DNA of 64,000 nt from JBBQED01 sp038320345 (GTDB lineage Bacteria; Bacteroidota; Bacteroidia; AKYH767-A; OLB10), in the NCBI GenBank assembly GCA_038320345.1, contig JBBQED010000003.1, forward strand, positions 1 through 64,000, written 5' to 3'. Below, in pieces: positions 33,959-44,900 of this stretch. A model generated the notes under the pieces. That model made no database searches. It was not told where the DNA came from and saw only the letters and a list, made by a program, of their open reading frames with translations. The first letter of the stretch is position 1. Each line of letters starts with the position of its first letter. Both the position numbers and the translations under genes were made by a program.

Positions 33959-34867
33959 ATGAATCATTACTTAAGATTAATCCGGTTACCCAATCTAATC
34001 ATGCTCGGATTAATGCAGGGTTTATTCTGGTTTGCTTTAGTGAAACCAATATTGGTTATGGAAGAAAAATCAACTTCCATCAGTACCTTAAATGTATTAT
34101 TGGTGATTTTATCTTGTATACTTATTGCAGGAGGAGGATATATTATCAACGATGTTGAAGATCAGCAAATCGATCAAATTAACAAACCCTCCAAAAAAGT
34201 TGTAGGCAATATCATACCAAAAGATGCGGCTTATAATCTTTATATGACCTTTACGTTTATAGGAGTATTAATTGCTTTTTACCTTTCCTTTATTCAATCT
34301 ATTCGGTATTTTGGAATTATTAGTTTGGTAACTGCGGGTCTACTTTACTTTTATGCCACTGCTTACAAATGTATTCCGGCACTAGGCAATTTCATTATTT
34401 CATTTTTAACAGCATTATCCATTTACGTTCTGGTAGTAATTGATCCTACTATTTATTCAGATGCAGCCATATTGACGCTCGCATTTGGGTATATGGTTTT
34501 TTCATTCTTACTAACCATGGTAAGAGAGTTGATAAAAGATTTAGAAGATCAAGCAGGGGATGCAGCATGCGGATGTTCCACCATGGTAGTCAAGTTTGGT
34601 CCGAAGCCCGTTAAAGTAATCGCCTTTTTCACTAGTATGATAACTTTACTACTATTGATTTTCATTCAACTGATCAGTAAACAATGGGAAAACATGTTAC
34701 CCTTTCTTTATGTGATTATTTTCATCGAAATTCCATTAGTTTATTTAATGATGAAGATTTGGAGTGCTGTGGATACAAAGGAATATGGAAAAGCAAGTTT
34801 AATTACAAAATTGATTATGTTTACCGGAGTAATTTCTATGTTAATATTTTATTTTTCATTTCAGTGA
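33959..34867 (+). CDS. UbiA-family prenyltransferase (geranylgeranylglycerol-phosphate geranylgeranyltransferase-like)
   Basis: This 302-residue integral membrane protein has about eight to nine helices. Both metal-diphosphate binding motifs are present: NDVEDQQIDQINKP (NDxxDxxxD, about 62-75) and LIKDLEDQAGDAACG (DxxxD, about 189-203). In Bacteroidota proteins of this type in the same KdsC-UbiA-Maf setting are usually named geranylgeranylglycerol-phosphate geranylgeranyltransferase, but the natural acceptor is not certain. Confidence 0.85.
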   Translation: MNHYLRLIRLPNLIMLGLMQGLFWFALVKPILVMEEKSTSISTLNVLLVILSCILIAGGGYIINDVEDQQIDQINKPSKKVVGNIIPKDAAYNLYMTFTFIGVLIAFYLSFIQSIRYFGIISLVTAGLLYFYATAYKCIPALGNFIISFLTALSIYVLVVIDPTIYSDAAILTLAFGYMVFSFLLTMVRELIKDLEDQAGDAACGCSTMVVKFGPKPVKVIAFFTSMITLLLLIFIQLISKQWENMLPFLYVIIFIEIPLVYLMMKIWSAVDTKEYGKASLITKLIMFTGVISMLIFYFSFQ

Positions 34868-34880
34868 TTCAACTAAAAAC

Positions 34881-35468
34881 ATGAACCCTTTATCAGAAAA
34901 ATTCCAGGGAATTAAAATCATTCTCGGATCAGGATCTCCTCGTAGAGAACAACTCTTTAAAGAATTAGGCATTGCTTATACTGTAATGGTAAAAGATGAG
35001 CCGGAAGAATTTCCAGCTCAATTCAGAAGGGAAGATATCGCCATGTTTCTTGCCCGTAAAAAAGCACTTGCATTTAAGCCTGAAGTTGTGGAGGGCGGAA
35101 TTGTTATTACTGCGGATACTATCGTAGCTGTTGATGAACTGATTTTAAACAAGCCTGTGGATAAAAAAGATGCGGAACGCATGCTCCGATTACTTTCAGC
35201 CCGAAGGCATCAGGTAATTACCGGAGTCTGTATTATGTCGGCAAGAAAATCAGAATCCTTTTTTGTAAAAACGGATGTGTCTTTTAAGCAACTAAGAGAT
35301 AATGAAATTGAATACTATATTGAAACCTATAAGCCCATGGACAAAGCAGGCGCTTATGGGATTCAGGAATGGATAGGAATGGTGGGTATTGATTACATTC
35401 AAGGATCTTATTATAATGTAATGGGATTACCGATAAAAGAGCTGTATGAAAATCTGCTCCGTTTCTGA
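34881..35468 (+). CDS. maf: Maf-family nucleotide pyrophosphatase
   Basis: This 195-residue house-cleaning enzyme hydrolyses dTTP/UTP and modified nucleotides to monophosphates. Motifs visible are GSGSPRREQLFKELG at the N-terminus, ITADTIVAVDE (about 74-84), and MDKAGAYGIQEWIG near residue 153. It lies 13 bases after the UbiA gene and five bases before the EamA transporter. Confidence 0.92.
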   Translation: MNPLSEKFQGIKIILGSGSPRREQLFKELGIAYTVMVKDEPEEFPAQFRREDIAMFLARKKALAFKPEVVEGGIVITADTIVAVDELILNKPVDKKDAERMLRLLSARRHQVITGVCIMSARKSESFFVKTDVSFKQLRDNEIEYYIETYKPMDKAGAYGIQEWIGMVGIDYIQGSYYNVMGLPIKELYENLLRF

Positions 35469-35473
35469 GCAGC

Positions 35474-36361
35474 ATGCGCAAGGCCTACTTTCAACTTCAT
35501 TTTGCGATTCTCCTTTGGGGGTTTACTGCGATTCTTGGTAAAGCGATTAGTCTGGATGAAGGACTCCTCGTATGGTACCGAATGATGCTGAGCGCGCTTA
35601 CTACGCTAATTTATTTATTCATCATTAAACAGTTCCGATTACTTCCTTTTAAGCAATTAATGCATCTTGCAGGAATTGGAGCAGTAGTAGCATTACATTG
35701 GATTACTTTTTATGGAGCGATAAAAGCCTCCAACGTTTCCATCGCGATAAGTTGTTTCTCCTCTGTTGCTCTTTTTACTGCTGTACTCGAACCATTAATA
35801 AACCGAACTTATCCCAAATGGACGGAAGTATTAATGGGAATTGGAGTTATTGCAGGGATCACGATTATATTTTCAGTTCAGCAATTATATTTCAAAGGAA
35901 TAATGCTCAGTTTACTTAGCGCATTACTGGCATCGTTATTTACGATTATGAATAAAAGAATCAGCGGAAGATTTGATCCAGGGCTGATTACTTTTTATGA
36001 ATTAGGAACAGGATTTTTAATCCTTACAATGGTGTTACCAATATGGTTTAGTATCAACCATAGCACATTTTCAATCCCCGGCAAAGAAGATTTTCTTTAC
36101 CTGCTTATTCTTAGTGTAGTCTGTACAACATTAGCGTTTACGCTTTCCCTGCATGCCTTAAAAAAGCTGGATGCTTTTACCATGAATCTTTCAGTAAATC
36201 TGGAACCCTTATACAGTATTATTTTGGCGATTATTCTTTTCAAGGAACACAAAATGCTGAATACCGGATTTTACATAGGATCGATTATCATATTGGCAAC
36301 CGTAGTCCTACATGGGTTTTTAAAGATTAATGCCGCTATGAAGAAAAGAAAAGAGGCATGA
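35474..36361 (+). CDS. EamA/DMT family transporter
   Basis: This 295-residue inner-membrane protein has ten helices in two EamA repeats of five. ILLWGFTAILGKAI opens the first repeat and GIMLSLLSALLASLFTIMNKRISG opens the second. Drug/metabolite transporters of this kind export amino acids or other small metabolites, and the substrate cannot be told from sequence. It is the last gene of the kdsC-ubiA-maf run. Confidence 0.88.
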   Translation: MRKAYFQLHFAILLWGFTAILGKAISLDEGLLVWYRMMLSALTTLIYLFIIKQFRLLPFKQLMHLAGIGAVVALHWITFYGAIKASNVSIAISCFSSVALFTAVLEPLINRTYPKWTEVLMGIGVIAGITIIFSVQQLYFKGIMLSLLSALLASLFTIMNKRISGRFDPGLITFYELGTGFLILTMVLPIWFSINHSTFSIPGKEDFLYLLILSVVCTTLAFTLSLHALKKLDAFTMNLSVNLEPLYSIILAIILFKEHKMLNTGFYIGSIIILATVVLHGFLKINAAMKKRKEA

Positions 36362-36667
36362 AAAGCATTGAAAGGTTGCACCGATAAAGCAATAGATTAA
36401 ACCAGGTCTTCCGAGTTCTACAATTTCCTTAGAAATCATCCTTTCCCGATTCAACTCTCAAAAATTACTTTTCGAGAAGATTACTCAACTCATTCCATCG
36501 AATTCACTTTCCGAATTCACAAGAAAATTTTTATCCATTTTGCTACTTAATAAAAAGTAATCTCCAACAAAACACCTTGATATACTTAGGAAGATTCAAT
36601 CTTATTGCAAATATCTTAAGGCATCAACCGTAATACTTGCACTATAAAACATCGCAGTTCAATACAA
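36362..36667. other. Intergenic region with no recognised feature
   Basis: About 300 AT-rich bases lie between two converging units. I see no ORF, RNA or convincing terminator hairpin. Confidence 0.5.
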
Positions 36668-37210
36668 CTATTTAATCTTCTTCCCTTTCACGGTTTTAGA
36701 ATCTACTTTAATATCCTTAAGGCTTTTCATTTTGAAAAATAAAATGGTTGCATCACTTCCAACATTGGAAAAATAAGTTTGTCCTCCGTAATTAATCTTT
36801 CCTTTACCTCCCTCCCAACCTATTGCTTGTAAGCGATAATAACCATTTCGATCGTTTCCACTTCCAAACACTAAGTATTTTTCTTTCCCATCTTCAAAAG
36901 CAACTGTAATTTTATTGACATCTACAATCTGCTCAACTACTCCGGGAGTATTCGCTTTAAAATTCACTTCTTCATAGCTCTTTCCGCTTTTAACGATCAA
37001 TGTCCCTTCTTCTGTGGCCTTTTGATTTTCAGACGAGGCACCTCTACGCAGTGCTACAGGATCAGAGAGATAAAACTGAATCCCTTTCATATCTTCAGCA
37101 GTCAGCTTATATTGTTCGCGAATGGACTGTGTAAAAGGGATTTTAGGGGAGCAGGAGCTCAATAACACGATTACTCCTGAAAAAAATATGGATTGACGAA
37201 TGGATATCAT
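36668..37210 (-). CDS. Hypothetical lipoprotein
   Basis: This 180-residue protein has a lipoprotein signal peptide: a hydrophobic stretch then LLSSC, with Cys at about residue 20, so it should be lipidated and membrane-anchored. The mature part is mainly beta-strand by appearance (TLIVKSGKSYEEVNFK, KITVAFEDGKEKYLVFG, KINYGGQTYFS) and ends in a lysine-rich tail. I do not recognise a family. An exact -7 box lies at 37248-37255. Confidence 0.7.
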   Translation of the reverse strand: MISIRQSIFFSGVIVLLSSCSPKIPFTQSIREQYKLTAEDMKGIQFYLSDPVALRRGASSENQKATEEGTLIVKSGKSYEEVNFKANTPGVVEQIVDVNKITVAFEDGKEKYLVFGSGNDRNGYYRLQAIGWEGGKGKINYGGQTYFSNVGSDATILFFKMKSLKDIKVDSKTVKGKKIK

Positions 37211-37247
37211 TGCTTATAGTTTTAAAACGGCATTTCAAACACTGTTC

Positions 37248-37255
37248 CAAAATTA
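37248..37255 (-). promoter_or_regulatory. -7 box TAATTTTG for the lipoprotein gene
   Basis: This is an exact TAnnTTTG match on the minus strand, 37 bases before the ATG at 37210. Confidence 0.4.
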
Positions 37256-37413
37256 CCAGATAATCAGATACCGTTTGCAGGATGGCCCTTTTAAAGTAAG
37301 ATTGTGTTGTGAATAGTTGTTTTTAAGAGGGAAACATTTACATGAAAAAAGCATGAATTGACTTATAAAGAAAGCTATTGCGGTGGAAGATAGATTTTAT
37401 AAATGAATGATGA

Positions 37414-38964
37414 TTATTTTTCTTTTTTGAAATTGTAATCCATAAAATCTATGAAATCATTGACAGTCACTTTACACGAAGTCACTTGTCCGTTAGTGAT
37501 CGTAAAGGGAATTGCTTTATAACTATACGTAGGATCCGAATACGTACATAAGAAAGTATCATTTCCCATGTATTCCATTTCACCTTTTAAATCGGGATGA
37601 TGTTCAAATGATGCGGTCAAATTTTTCTTCCCTGCTACAACTGTCATATTTCCGTAGACCGGATTGCTATATGTCCCTTCAAAAGCTGATAAGGGTAAAA
37701 TGGGTTTATCTGCTGATTTTACTTTGCTCACCATCTCCTGATATTCTTTTAAGGCAGCTACATCACCCGTCTGCTGGCGTTTCCAAAGGAGCGCATTAAG
37801 ATCGCGATAAGGCTGATTGAAATAAGCATCTAGCACTTGCCATACAGCACCCATAAACATCAGATTTACATCGTTGTTCGTTAACACTGCAATTCCTAAT
37901 TTTTCTTCAGGCACCATACACACCATCGAAACAAAACCATTCGATCCACCCGTATGAGAGATTACTTTTCTGCCTGCTACATCATACATCTCAAGACCTA
38001 ATCCATACGCTGTAAAATGATTTCCAGGGAGTATACCACTGGTTCTTTGCTCAAGCATATTTGGGGTGTACATTTGCTTCAAAGCCTTATAAGGAACGAT
38101 TTGGTTTCCTTCGAAGCGACCAGAATCCAGATGCATGATCATCCATGATGACAAATCATTTACACAAGAACTAATAGACGCTGCTGGTCCCAAATTATCA
38201 ATATTTACCACAGGAATTTCAACCATCGTTCCAGAAGCATTTACAGTATGAGGTTTGGCGGTGTTGTTATCTTTCATTAAATCTGACCAATGTGTAGTAC
38301 TTCGTGTCATTTTTAACGGTTTGAAAAAACGAGCTTTTACAAAATCATCCCATGAAGTATCGGTAACTACAGGAATTACTTCACCTGCAGTGAGGAATGC
38401 CACGTTACAATACCCGTATTTGTATCGGAATGGATAAACAGGTTCAAGATTTTTAATATGTGTAATCAAATCTTTTCGTGAAAGATTGGATCCCCAATGG
38501 AGAAAGTCCCCTTGAAAAGTTTCAAAACCTAAACGGTGACATAATAAATCGCGCAGGGTCGCATTCTGGGCTGCGTAATCATCAAACATCTTAAAGTAAG
38601 GAATGTACTTTTGAACTTTATCATCCAAAGTCAATCGCTTTTCAATATCCAGACATGACAAGCTAAGCGCAGTAAAAGCTTTGCTGTTAGAAGCAATCTG
38701 AAATAATGTTTGATTATCTACCGGTTCATTTTTACCAATTTCTTTTATACCGTAGCCTTTACTAACAACAACATTTCCATCTTTAACGATACAAATAGCA
38801 ATACCGGGAAGGTTCCATGTTTTTAAAACCCTTTGCATATATGCATCGAGACTATCTTTTACAAAAGAGGGTTGCTGGGCATTTGATTGCAAATTCGCCA
38901 ACACAAAAAGAATCACTAGTGCAATATTCCTGAAAATAGTATTCATTGATTTCATCATTTTCAT
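37414..38964 (-). CDS. Beta-lactamase-fold serine hydrolase with DUF3471-like C-terminal domain
   Basis: This 516-residue exported protein has a signal peptide of about 1-30 (ending SNAQ). The serine-hydrolase domain (about 35-385) has the catalytic SNSK (Ser about 92), YCN as the second motif (near 188) and HTGGSNG as the third (near 333). The C-terminal beta domain (about 400-515; FEGTYSNPVYGNMTV) is of the DUF3471 type. Relatives are D-aminopeptidases, esterases or beta-lactamase-like enzymes, so the substrate is open. It differs from the GH3-fused hydrolase at 10926-13895 by keeping Y-x-N and HTG. Confidence 0.88.
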   Translation of the reverse strand: MKMMKSMNTIFRNIALVILFVLANLQSNAQQPSFVKDSLDAYMQRVLKTWNLPGIAICIVKDGNVVVSKGYGIKEIGKNEPVDNQTLFQIASNSKAFTALSLSCLDIEKRLTLDDKVQKYIPYFKMFDDYAAQNATLRDLLCHRLGFETFQGDFLHWGSNLSRKDLITHIKNLEPVYPFRYKYGYCNVAFLTAGEVIPVVTDTSWDDFVKARFFKPLKMTRSTTHWSDLMKDNNTAKPHTVNASGTMVEIPVVNIDNLGPAASISSCVNDLSSWMIMHLDSGRFEGNQIVPYKALKQMYTPNMLEQRTSGILPGNHFTAYGLGLEMYDVAGRKVISHTGGSNGFVSMVCMVPEEKLGIAVLTNNDVNLMFMGAVWQVLDAYFNQPYRDLNALLWKRQQTGDVAALKEYQEMVSKVKSADKPILPLSAFEGTYSNPVYGNMTVVAGKKNLTASFEHHPDLKGEMEYMGNDTFLCTYSDPTYSYKAIPFTITNGQVTSCKVTVNDFIDFMDYNFKKEK

Positions 38965-38974
38965 TATTAAAAAT

Positions 38975-38982
38975 CAAATATA
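38975..38982 (-). promoter_or_regulatory. -7 box TATATTTG for the serine hydrolase
   Basis: This is an exact TAnnTTTG match on the minus strand, ten bases before the ATG at 38964. Confidence 0.45.
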
Positions 38983-39018
38983 ACAGAAGCAATGTAAGCA
39001 GCCTAAGTAGATATCAAA

Positions 39019-39051
39019 AAAAAAGAGTCCCGTTATTAACGAGACTCTTTT
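39019..39051 (-). terminator. Terminator after the T9SS protein at 39069
   Basis: The stem AAAAGAGTC/GACTCTTTT is extended inside by CGTT/AACG and followed by T residues on the minus strand, 17 bases after the stop. Confidence 0.85.
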
Positions 39052-39068
39052 CACTATGAAGGGGTTTA

Positions 39069-40451
39069 TTATTGAATGATTAAACGCACAGGTTTAAAGT
39101 TTGATCCTTCCTGTTCAGTTTGAATCAGATAAGCACCAGACGGTAGATCAAGATGACGTAGTAACACTGCATTCTCACCCAAAGCAACTTGAACATTTCT
39201 TATTTCTTTCACGACTTGACCAGAAAGATTATAGAATTTCAAGGATACAGGGTTTGTAGAACTTGCATTGATTTGGAAAGTCACATTACCATCAGCAGCT
39301 GGATTAGGGTAGAAGCCAATGCCACCATTTACTAGTTGTGGAGAATTGATTCCGGTAATATTAATACCAACACGAAGTGATAAAGACACATCACTCATGT
39401 AAACGGAAGTACCAAATACTTCAGCTACGCGCAATCCAATAATGTAAGGTTGGGTACGCGCTTGTGCTTGCGTTGGAGTCCAATTTAACGTAGCCACAGT
39501 ATTAGCACCTTGCACACTTGTATTGAATGTTGGAGCATTTCCATAAAGGAAAGGTTCACCAGCAGCAGAAACCTCTACGATGTTATTGTCAGGATCATTA
39601 ATTGTAAGTGTGTAAGTAAATCCAGATGCAGGCGCTACGGTAAAGTTTTTACCACTATAAGGCCAAGCACTTGCATTAGAAGTCAGGATAACAGGACGGT
39701 TTCCGGAAGCTTCAATGATGATTTGCATATCACGAGATATTTCTCCGATCTGTACGCCATTGCGGAATTCCTGAACGCGAACTGAAACTTCAAAGTGACC
39801 GAGTGTATTCGGAAGGAAAGTAATTTCTCCAGTCACAGGATCCATCTGAAATGGAACTAATGAATCAGAAGAAGGAAGAGTGTAACCTGCAACAGGAATA
39901 GGACCACTTGACAAGGGAACATCTAATTGCCATGCGATAGAATCTCCATCTACATCAAAAGGAAGTGGGTTGTAATAAAAGGGAATACCCATCTGACCCA
40001 AAATAACTGGAGGATTCAAAAACTCTGGACTTGAATTTACCGTGTCAATTTCAATCTTGCTGTAGAACAACAAGTCATAACCGCTTGGATTTGGGAAATT
40101 CAGAATAGCTGCATTACGGCAACATTCACTGTAAGAAACAAACCAAGTACCTGTACTTGGGAAAGTAACTAACTGCTCATAGGTATACTGTTCCACACCT
40201 GGGATCAGGGTATCAGGAGGACTTGCAACAATAGTTGCATAGAATGTTGACCCTGATACCGAATCAGTAAATGTCAACATTGCAGTAGTTGCAATTGGGA
40301 TACCTGTCATATCGCGATAAGCGGTATAGGTAACCGTGTAATCCATGCCACTCTGATGAGCAACGGTGATTTGGCCGCCCATCATATGGGATGCATTGGC
40401 CGAAATTAAGCTCCCGAAGAGAGCGAAGAGAGAGAGTAAAACCTTTTTCAT
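39069..40451 (-). CDS. Secreted beta-rich protein with T9SS sorting tail
   Basis: This 460-residue protein has a signal peptide of about 1-20, then ASHMMGGQITVAH, the start found in a family of Bacteroidota gliding or adhesin-like surface proteins. Paired cysteines (SECCRN) occur near residue 112. Two Ig/cadherin-like regions follow (SSPEFLNPPVILGQMGIPFYYN..., DPDNNIVEVSAAGEP). Residues about 380-460 are a type A T9SS tail (GFYPNPAADGNVTFQI, SGAYLIQTEQEG). The function is not known; surface attachment or adhesion is the usual suggestion. Confidence 0.8.
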   Translation of the reverse strand: MKKVLLSLFALFGSLISANASHMMGGQITVAHQSGMDYTVTYTAYRDMTGIPIATTAMLTFTDSVSGSTFYATIVASPPDTLIPGVEQYTYEQLVTFPSTGTWFVSYSECCRNAAILNFPNPSGYDLLFYSKIEIDTVNSSPEFLNPPVILGQMGIPFYYNPLPFDVDGDSIAWQLDVPLSSGPIPVAGYTLPSSDSLVPFQMDPVTGEITFLPNTLGHFEVSVRVQEFRNGVQIGEISRDMQIIIEASGNRPVILTSNASAWPYSGKNFTVAPASGFTYTLTINDPDNNIVEVSAAGEPFLYGNAPTFNTSVQGANTVATLNWTPTQAQARTQPYIIGLRVAEVFGTSVYMSDVSLSLRVGINITGINSPQLVNGGIGFYPNPAADGNVTFQINASSTNPVSLKFYNLSGQVVKEIRNVQVALGENAVLLRHLDLPSGAYLIQTEQEGSNFKPVRLIIQ

Positions 40452-40480
40452 TGCGTGGTGGTTTTGGTTAAAATGTAAAC

Positions 40481-40488
40481 CAAATGTA
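40481..40488 (-). promoter_or_regulatory. -7 box TACATTTG for the T9SS protein at 39069
   Basis: This is an exact TAnnTTTG match on the minus strand, 29 bases before the ATG at 40451. Confidence 0.45.
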
Positions 40489-40570
40489 AATAAAAATCTA
40501 ATTCGGAAGGATATAGTTGAAAAATATAGTGCCAGATCATTTGTATCATTGTATAAATGCCGGAAATTCT

Positions 40571-41830
40571 ATGAATGAGAATGAAAAAGTATCGGAAAAC
40601 CCGATAAAAAGGCTTTTTCGTGTTTTAGGACCTGGCTTAATTACGGGTGCCAGTGATGATGATCCCTCCGGAATAGCAACCTATTCGCAAGCTGGGGCAG
40701 CTTTTGGGCATCGTTTATTATGGACCTCCGTCTTAACTTTTCCATTAATGGCTGCAATTCAGGAGATGTGTGCACGAATAGGAATGGTAACACAGCATGG
40801 ACTTTCGGGTGTTGTTAAAAGGTATTACCCGAAATGGATTTTATATGTAGTTATACTTTTCAGTTTTCCGGCTATCACGCTAAATATAGGTGCTGATTTA
40901 GCTGGAATGGGAGCTGTGGCCAACATGTTATTTCCAACAATTTCACCACATACGTTTTCGATTTCCTTTACGCTCTTACTAATGGTCTTTGTGATATTTG
41001 TTCCTTATCGAAAAATGGCTGCCGTTCTCAAATGGTTGTGTCTTTCTTTATTATGCTATTGTGTAGTTCCCTTCATCTCCAAACAAGACTGGGTGGAAAT
41101 TATATATAATACCATTATTCCTTCAATGAGTTGGGACAAAGCTTACCTAGCAGCATTTGTAGGAATTTTGGGAACCACTATTTCTCCCTATTTATTTTTC
41201 TGGCAGGCTTCAGTAGAAGTAGAAGAAACATTAGAAAAAAAGATCATCGTTGACAAACAAACATTGAGTGAAATGCGACTTGATGTTAGATTCGGAATAT
41301 TGTTTTCTAATATTGTTTTCTATTTTATCATCATGACTACTGGGACTGTACTTTTCCCTGCTGGAATTCACGAAATTACCACCGTAGATCAGGCAGCGGA
41401 AGCCTTACGTCCTCTTGCGGGTGAGAGTGCATACTTGCTTTTTGCAGTCGGTGTAATTGGTACTGGGATGTTAGCAATTCCAGTATTAGCTGGATCCTTA
41501 TCCTACATACTTGCTGATACATTTGATTGGGAAGAAGGTATGAACAAGAAATTCTTTGAAGCAAAGAAATTTTATAGTGTCATTATCATTTCTCTTTTAG
41601 TAGCATTGAGTATTGACTACATGGGAATAAGTCCAGTAAGAGCCTTAATTATTACAGCAATACTGTATGGAGTAACGGCACCCTTTCTCATTGGCATCAT
41701 CCTCCATATTTCCAATAACAAAAAAATTATGCGCGATGAAATCAATAGTCGCTCGTCGAATATTTTAGGATTTATCACTTTAGTCGTAATGACGGTCGCT
41801 GCAATTCTTCTTTTGATCACCTCCATCTGA
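40571..41830 (+). CDS. Nramp (SLC11)-like cation transporter with altered ligand motifs
   Basis: This 419-residue membrane protein has about eleven helices and the overall Nramp fold. The start at 40571 (MNENEKV) gives a normal N-terminus; a frame from 40517 adds 18 non-family residues. In helix 1 the canonical metal-binding DPGN is replaced by DPSG (GASDDDPSGIATYSQAG, residues 31-34). In helix 6 the usual methionine-proline motif is replaced by TTISPYLFFWQAS. Classical Mn2+/Fe2+ carriers use the Asn and Met, so this protein probably transports a different ion, possibly Mg2+. That substrate is an inference. It is a single gene. Confidence 0.85.
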   Translation: MNENEKVSENPIKRLFRVLGPGLITGASDDDPSGIATYSQAGAAFGHRLLWTSVLTFPLMAAIQEMCARIGMVTQHGLSGVVKRYYPKWILYVVILFSFPAITLNIGADLAGMGAVANMLFPTISPHTFSISFTLLLMVFVIFVPYRKMAAVLKWLCLSLLCYCVVPFISKQDWVEIIYNTIIPSMSWDKAYLAAFVGILGTTISPYLFFWQASVEVEETLEKKIIVDKQTLSEMRLDVRFGILFSNIVFYFIIMTTGTVLFPAGIHEITTVDQAAEALRPLAGESAYLLFAVGVIGTGMLAIPVLAGSLSYILADTFDWEEGMNKKFFEAKKFYSVIIISLLVALSIDYMGISPVRALIITAILYGVTAPFLIGIILHISNNKKIMRDEINSRSSNILGFITLVVMTVAAILLLITSI

Positions 41831-41954
41831 GAAGATTCTTTAACTTAAATAACAACTTCAATTGGGCCGGAGTAGTGCAAGTAGAAAGATATTTATTGAA
41901 AAAACAATAAGTTAAAGAACATTTAGTACTTTAGAGTATTCCTAAACACCTACT

Positions 41955-44900
41955 ATGACCAAGTATTTAATTTTACTAGCACTCTTTTTTTCCCTTCAAC
42001 TTTCGGCACAAATCAGTAGTTTTCCTTATCAAGAAAACTGGGATGTTGGTAATGGAGGATGGGCAGTAACCACCACTAATGGAACGGCTTGGGAATTAGG
42101 TACTCCTGTTGGTGGAAGTACTCAGCCAGCGTATTCCGCTCCCAATTGCTGGGGTACAGATTTAGACTCAGGTTATAGAGCAGGCACCACTACTTACCTT
42201 ACTTCGCCGCAGTTCTTATTGAATGGAATGACGAACCCGACATTACAATTTTATCAATACCGATACATGGCATCGGGCTTAGATGGAATGCGAATTGAAT
42301 TCAGTATTAACAACGGAGTTACTTGGAATACTTTAGGAATATCAGGATCGATAGGGAGTGTTAATTGGTATAATGTATCTTCTATTTTCAGCACCGGACA
42401 ACCAGGATGGTCAGGAAATTCTTTAGGTTGGAGATACAGCAGTTTTTCACTCAATACTATTGGTTCACCAGCTACTTTGAAAGTTCGATTTGTATTTAAT
42501 AGTAATATATCTTTTGGGAGTAGCCAACCGGGTATTTTCGTTGATAATTTTAGTATTCTCGACACCATTTCATTCGCAGCGGATATCTCCAATCTCGGCA
42601 TCGTAAATCCGGTTTCCTATATACCAGCAGGGACTGTTGAAGATGTACGCGTGGTTGTACAAAATACAGGAGGAACTGTTATTACTGGACTCAGCACGGG
42701 ATATCAAATAAATTCAGGAAGCTGGGTACAACAAAGCAATAGTGTAAATATTCCTATTGGCGGAGTAGACACTGTCATTTTAGGTTATATCTCAGTTCCT
42801 TCATCTTCCTATTCAATTTGCACCTATGTAAGAGGAACAAATGATCTCAATGCTTTAAATGATTCTAGCTGTAGTAGCTTAGTGGTTTTCGTTTCGCTTC
42901 CAGTTCCATTCTCCGATAATTTTGATCTAGGCAACACTGGATGGACCACTAATAATTTCGATCCCGCTACTAATTGGGAATTGGGAATGCCGGCTTTTGG
43001 TGCTACTACGGGTACGCACTCCGGAGCCAATGCATGGGATATTAATTTAACAAGTGGATATGAGAGTTATGCATTCTCTGAATTAATAAGTCCTGAATTT
43101 GATTTCAGTTCCGTTACCTTATCCTATCTCAATTTCTGGCAAAACTGCAATTCTGAACCCAATTGGGACGGGATGCGAATCGATTATTCTATAGATGGAG
43201 GATTGAGTTGGAGTTTGCTTGGAACTTATGCTGATGTTTTAGGCACTAATTGGTATAATCAACCCACTATTAATTCTAGTGGACTTCCTGCTTGGTCAGA
43301 CAATTCTGGGGGCTGGATAAAGAGTACTTACAATTTGATCAATCAAGGTGGAAATACTGCCATCCAATTCAAATTTGTTTTCACTTCAGACGCTTCCGTC
43401 AATCAAGACGGAATTAGCATTGATGATTTCAGCATTTATATACCTGCTCCTATTGATGCAGGAATTGAAGTGATGAACCAACCATTAAACAATCTACCGT
43501 CAGGAAGTTCTTCTCCTGTAACTGTAGAAATTAAAAATTTTGGAACTTCAAGCATCAGCAATTTAATAGTGTCTTACAGTTTAAATGGAGGACCTGCAGT
43601 AAATGCTAATCTCATCGTGAATTTATCTCCAGGAAATACTTTCATTTATACTTTCCCCATCAATATAATTATTCCACCAAATATTTATACGATTTGTGCA
43701 TGGACCAGTCTCGCTGGAGATGGTGATATTACCAATGATACTATTTGCAACATTTTCAATAGTATACCCACCTATCCAATACCTTACTCTACAGATTTCG
43801 AAGGAAGCAACAATACTTTCTATGCAGATAATGGTGGCTCCGTCACAACTCAATGGCAACTAGGGCTGCCGAATTATGGATACACCAGTTCTACTCATTC
43901 CGGAATTCAATGCTGGGATATTAATTTGAATACTGCGTATAGTACTAATGCGATGGTTTACTTATACACGCCCTATTATAATTTTAGTGGAACTACAAAT
44001 GCCAATTTAAATTTCTGGCAAAACAGAAGTATTCAACCATCCTCCGATGGTTGTTATATTGAATACTCAACTGGTAATGGAATTTGGGCTCCACTAGGTA
44101 TTTTAAATGATCCGAATGGAATAAACTGGTATAATAATTATAGCATAGTTTTAGGGAAAGATGTATGGGACTTTCAATCAACTGGAGGCTGGTCGAAAAG
44201 TACTATCAATGTTGGGTTCCTTTCAGGAAACAGCGCAGTACAATTTAGATTTGTATTTGGATCGGATGCAAATACGGCAGTATGGCCAGGAATATCCATT
44301 GATGATTTCAGTATTACCGTACCCGCAGCAATAGATGCAGAACTTAACTCCATTGTTCAATCAAATATTGTACTTCCGGCAGGATCAACTTCAACACCGA
44401 TTGATATAGTAGTTAAAAATGTTGGACAACAAACTTTCAGTAATTTCTCGGTTAGCTATTCCATCAACGGCATAGTACAACAAACTCAAAATTATCCAGG
44501 ATCCCTAACGGTGAATAATACTGTCAACATCACCTTACCAGGATTCGTCGCACCCTCAGGGCAGTTCGACTTGTGTTCGAAAGTCACTTTAGCAACGGAC
44601 CTTAATGCAACGAATGATTCATTATGTACACAAGGCACAGGCATCCCGATAATAATTCCTGAGTACACAACAAATTTCGACATCGGTTCTTTAGGCTGGA
44701 TGGCTGAAACTTTAGGGGATCCACAAACTAATTGGGAATTAGGTTCGCCTAATTTTGGAGCTACGAATTCTTCTTTATCCGATACTACTTGCTGGGATAT
44801 TAATTTAAATACCGCTTATCAAAGCAATGCAATTTGCAATTTATATACACCCTATTTTGATTTAAGTAACGCTATATCTCCGCGATTAAGTTTCTGGCAA

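Noticed and set aside
42254..44683. Antisense frames in the five-module surface gene
   Set aside because: They recur at equivalent places of the modules, as expected for shadows of a repeated coding sequence.
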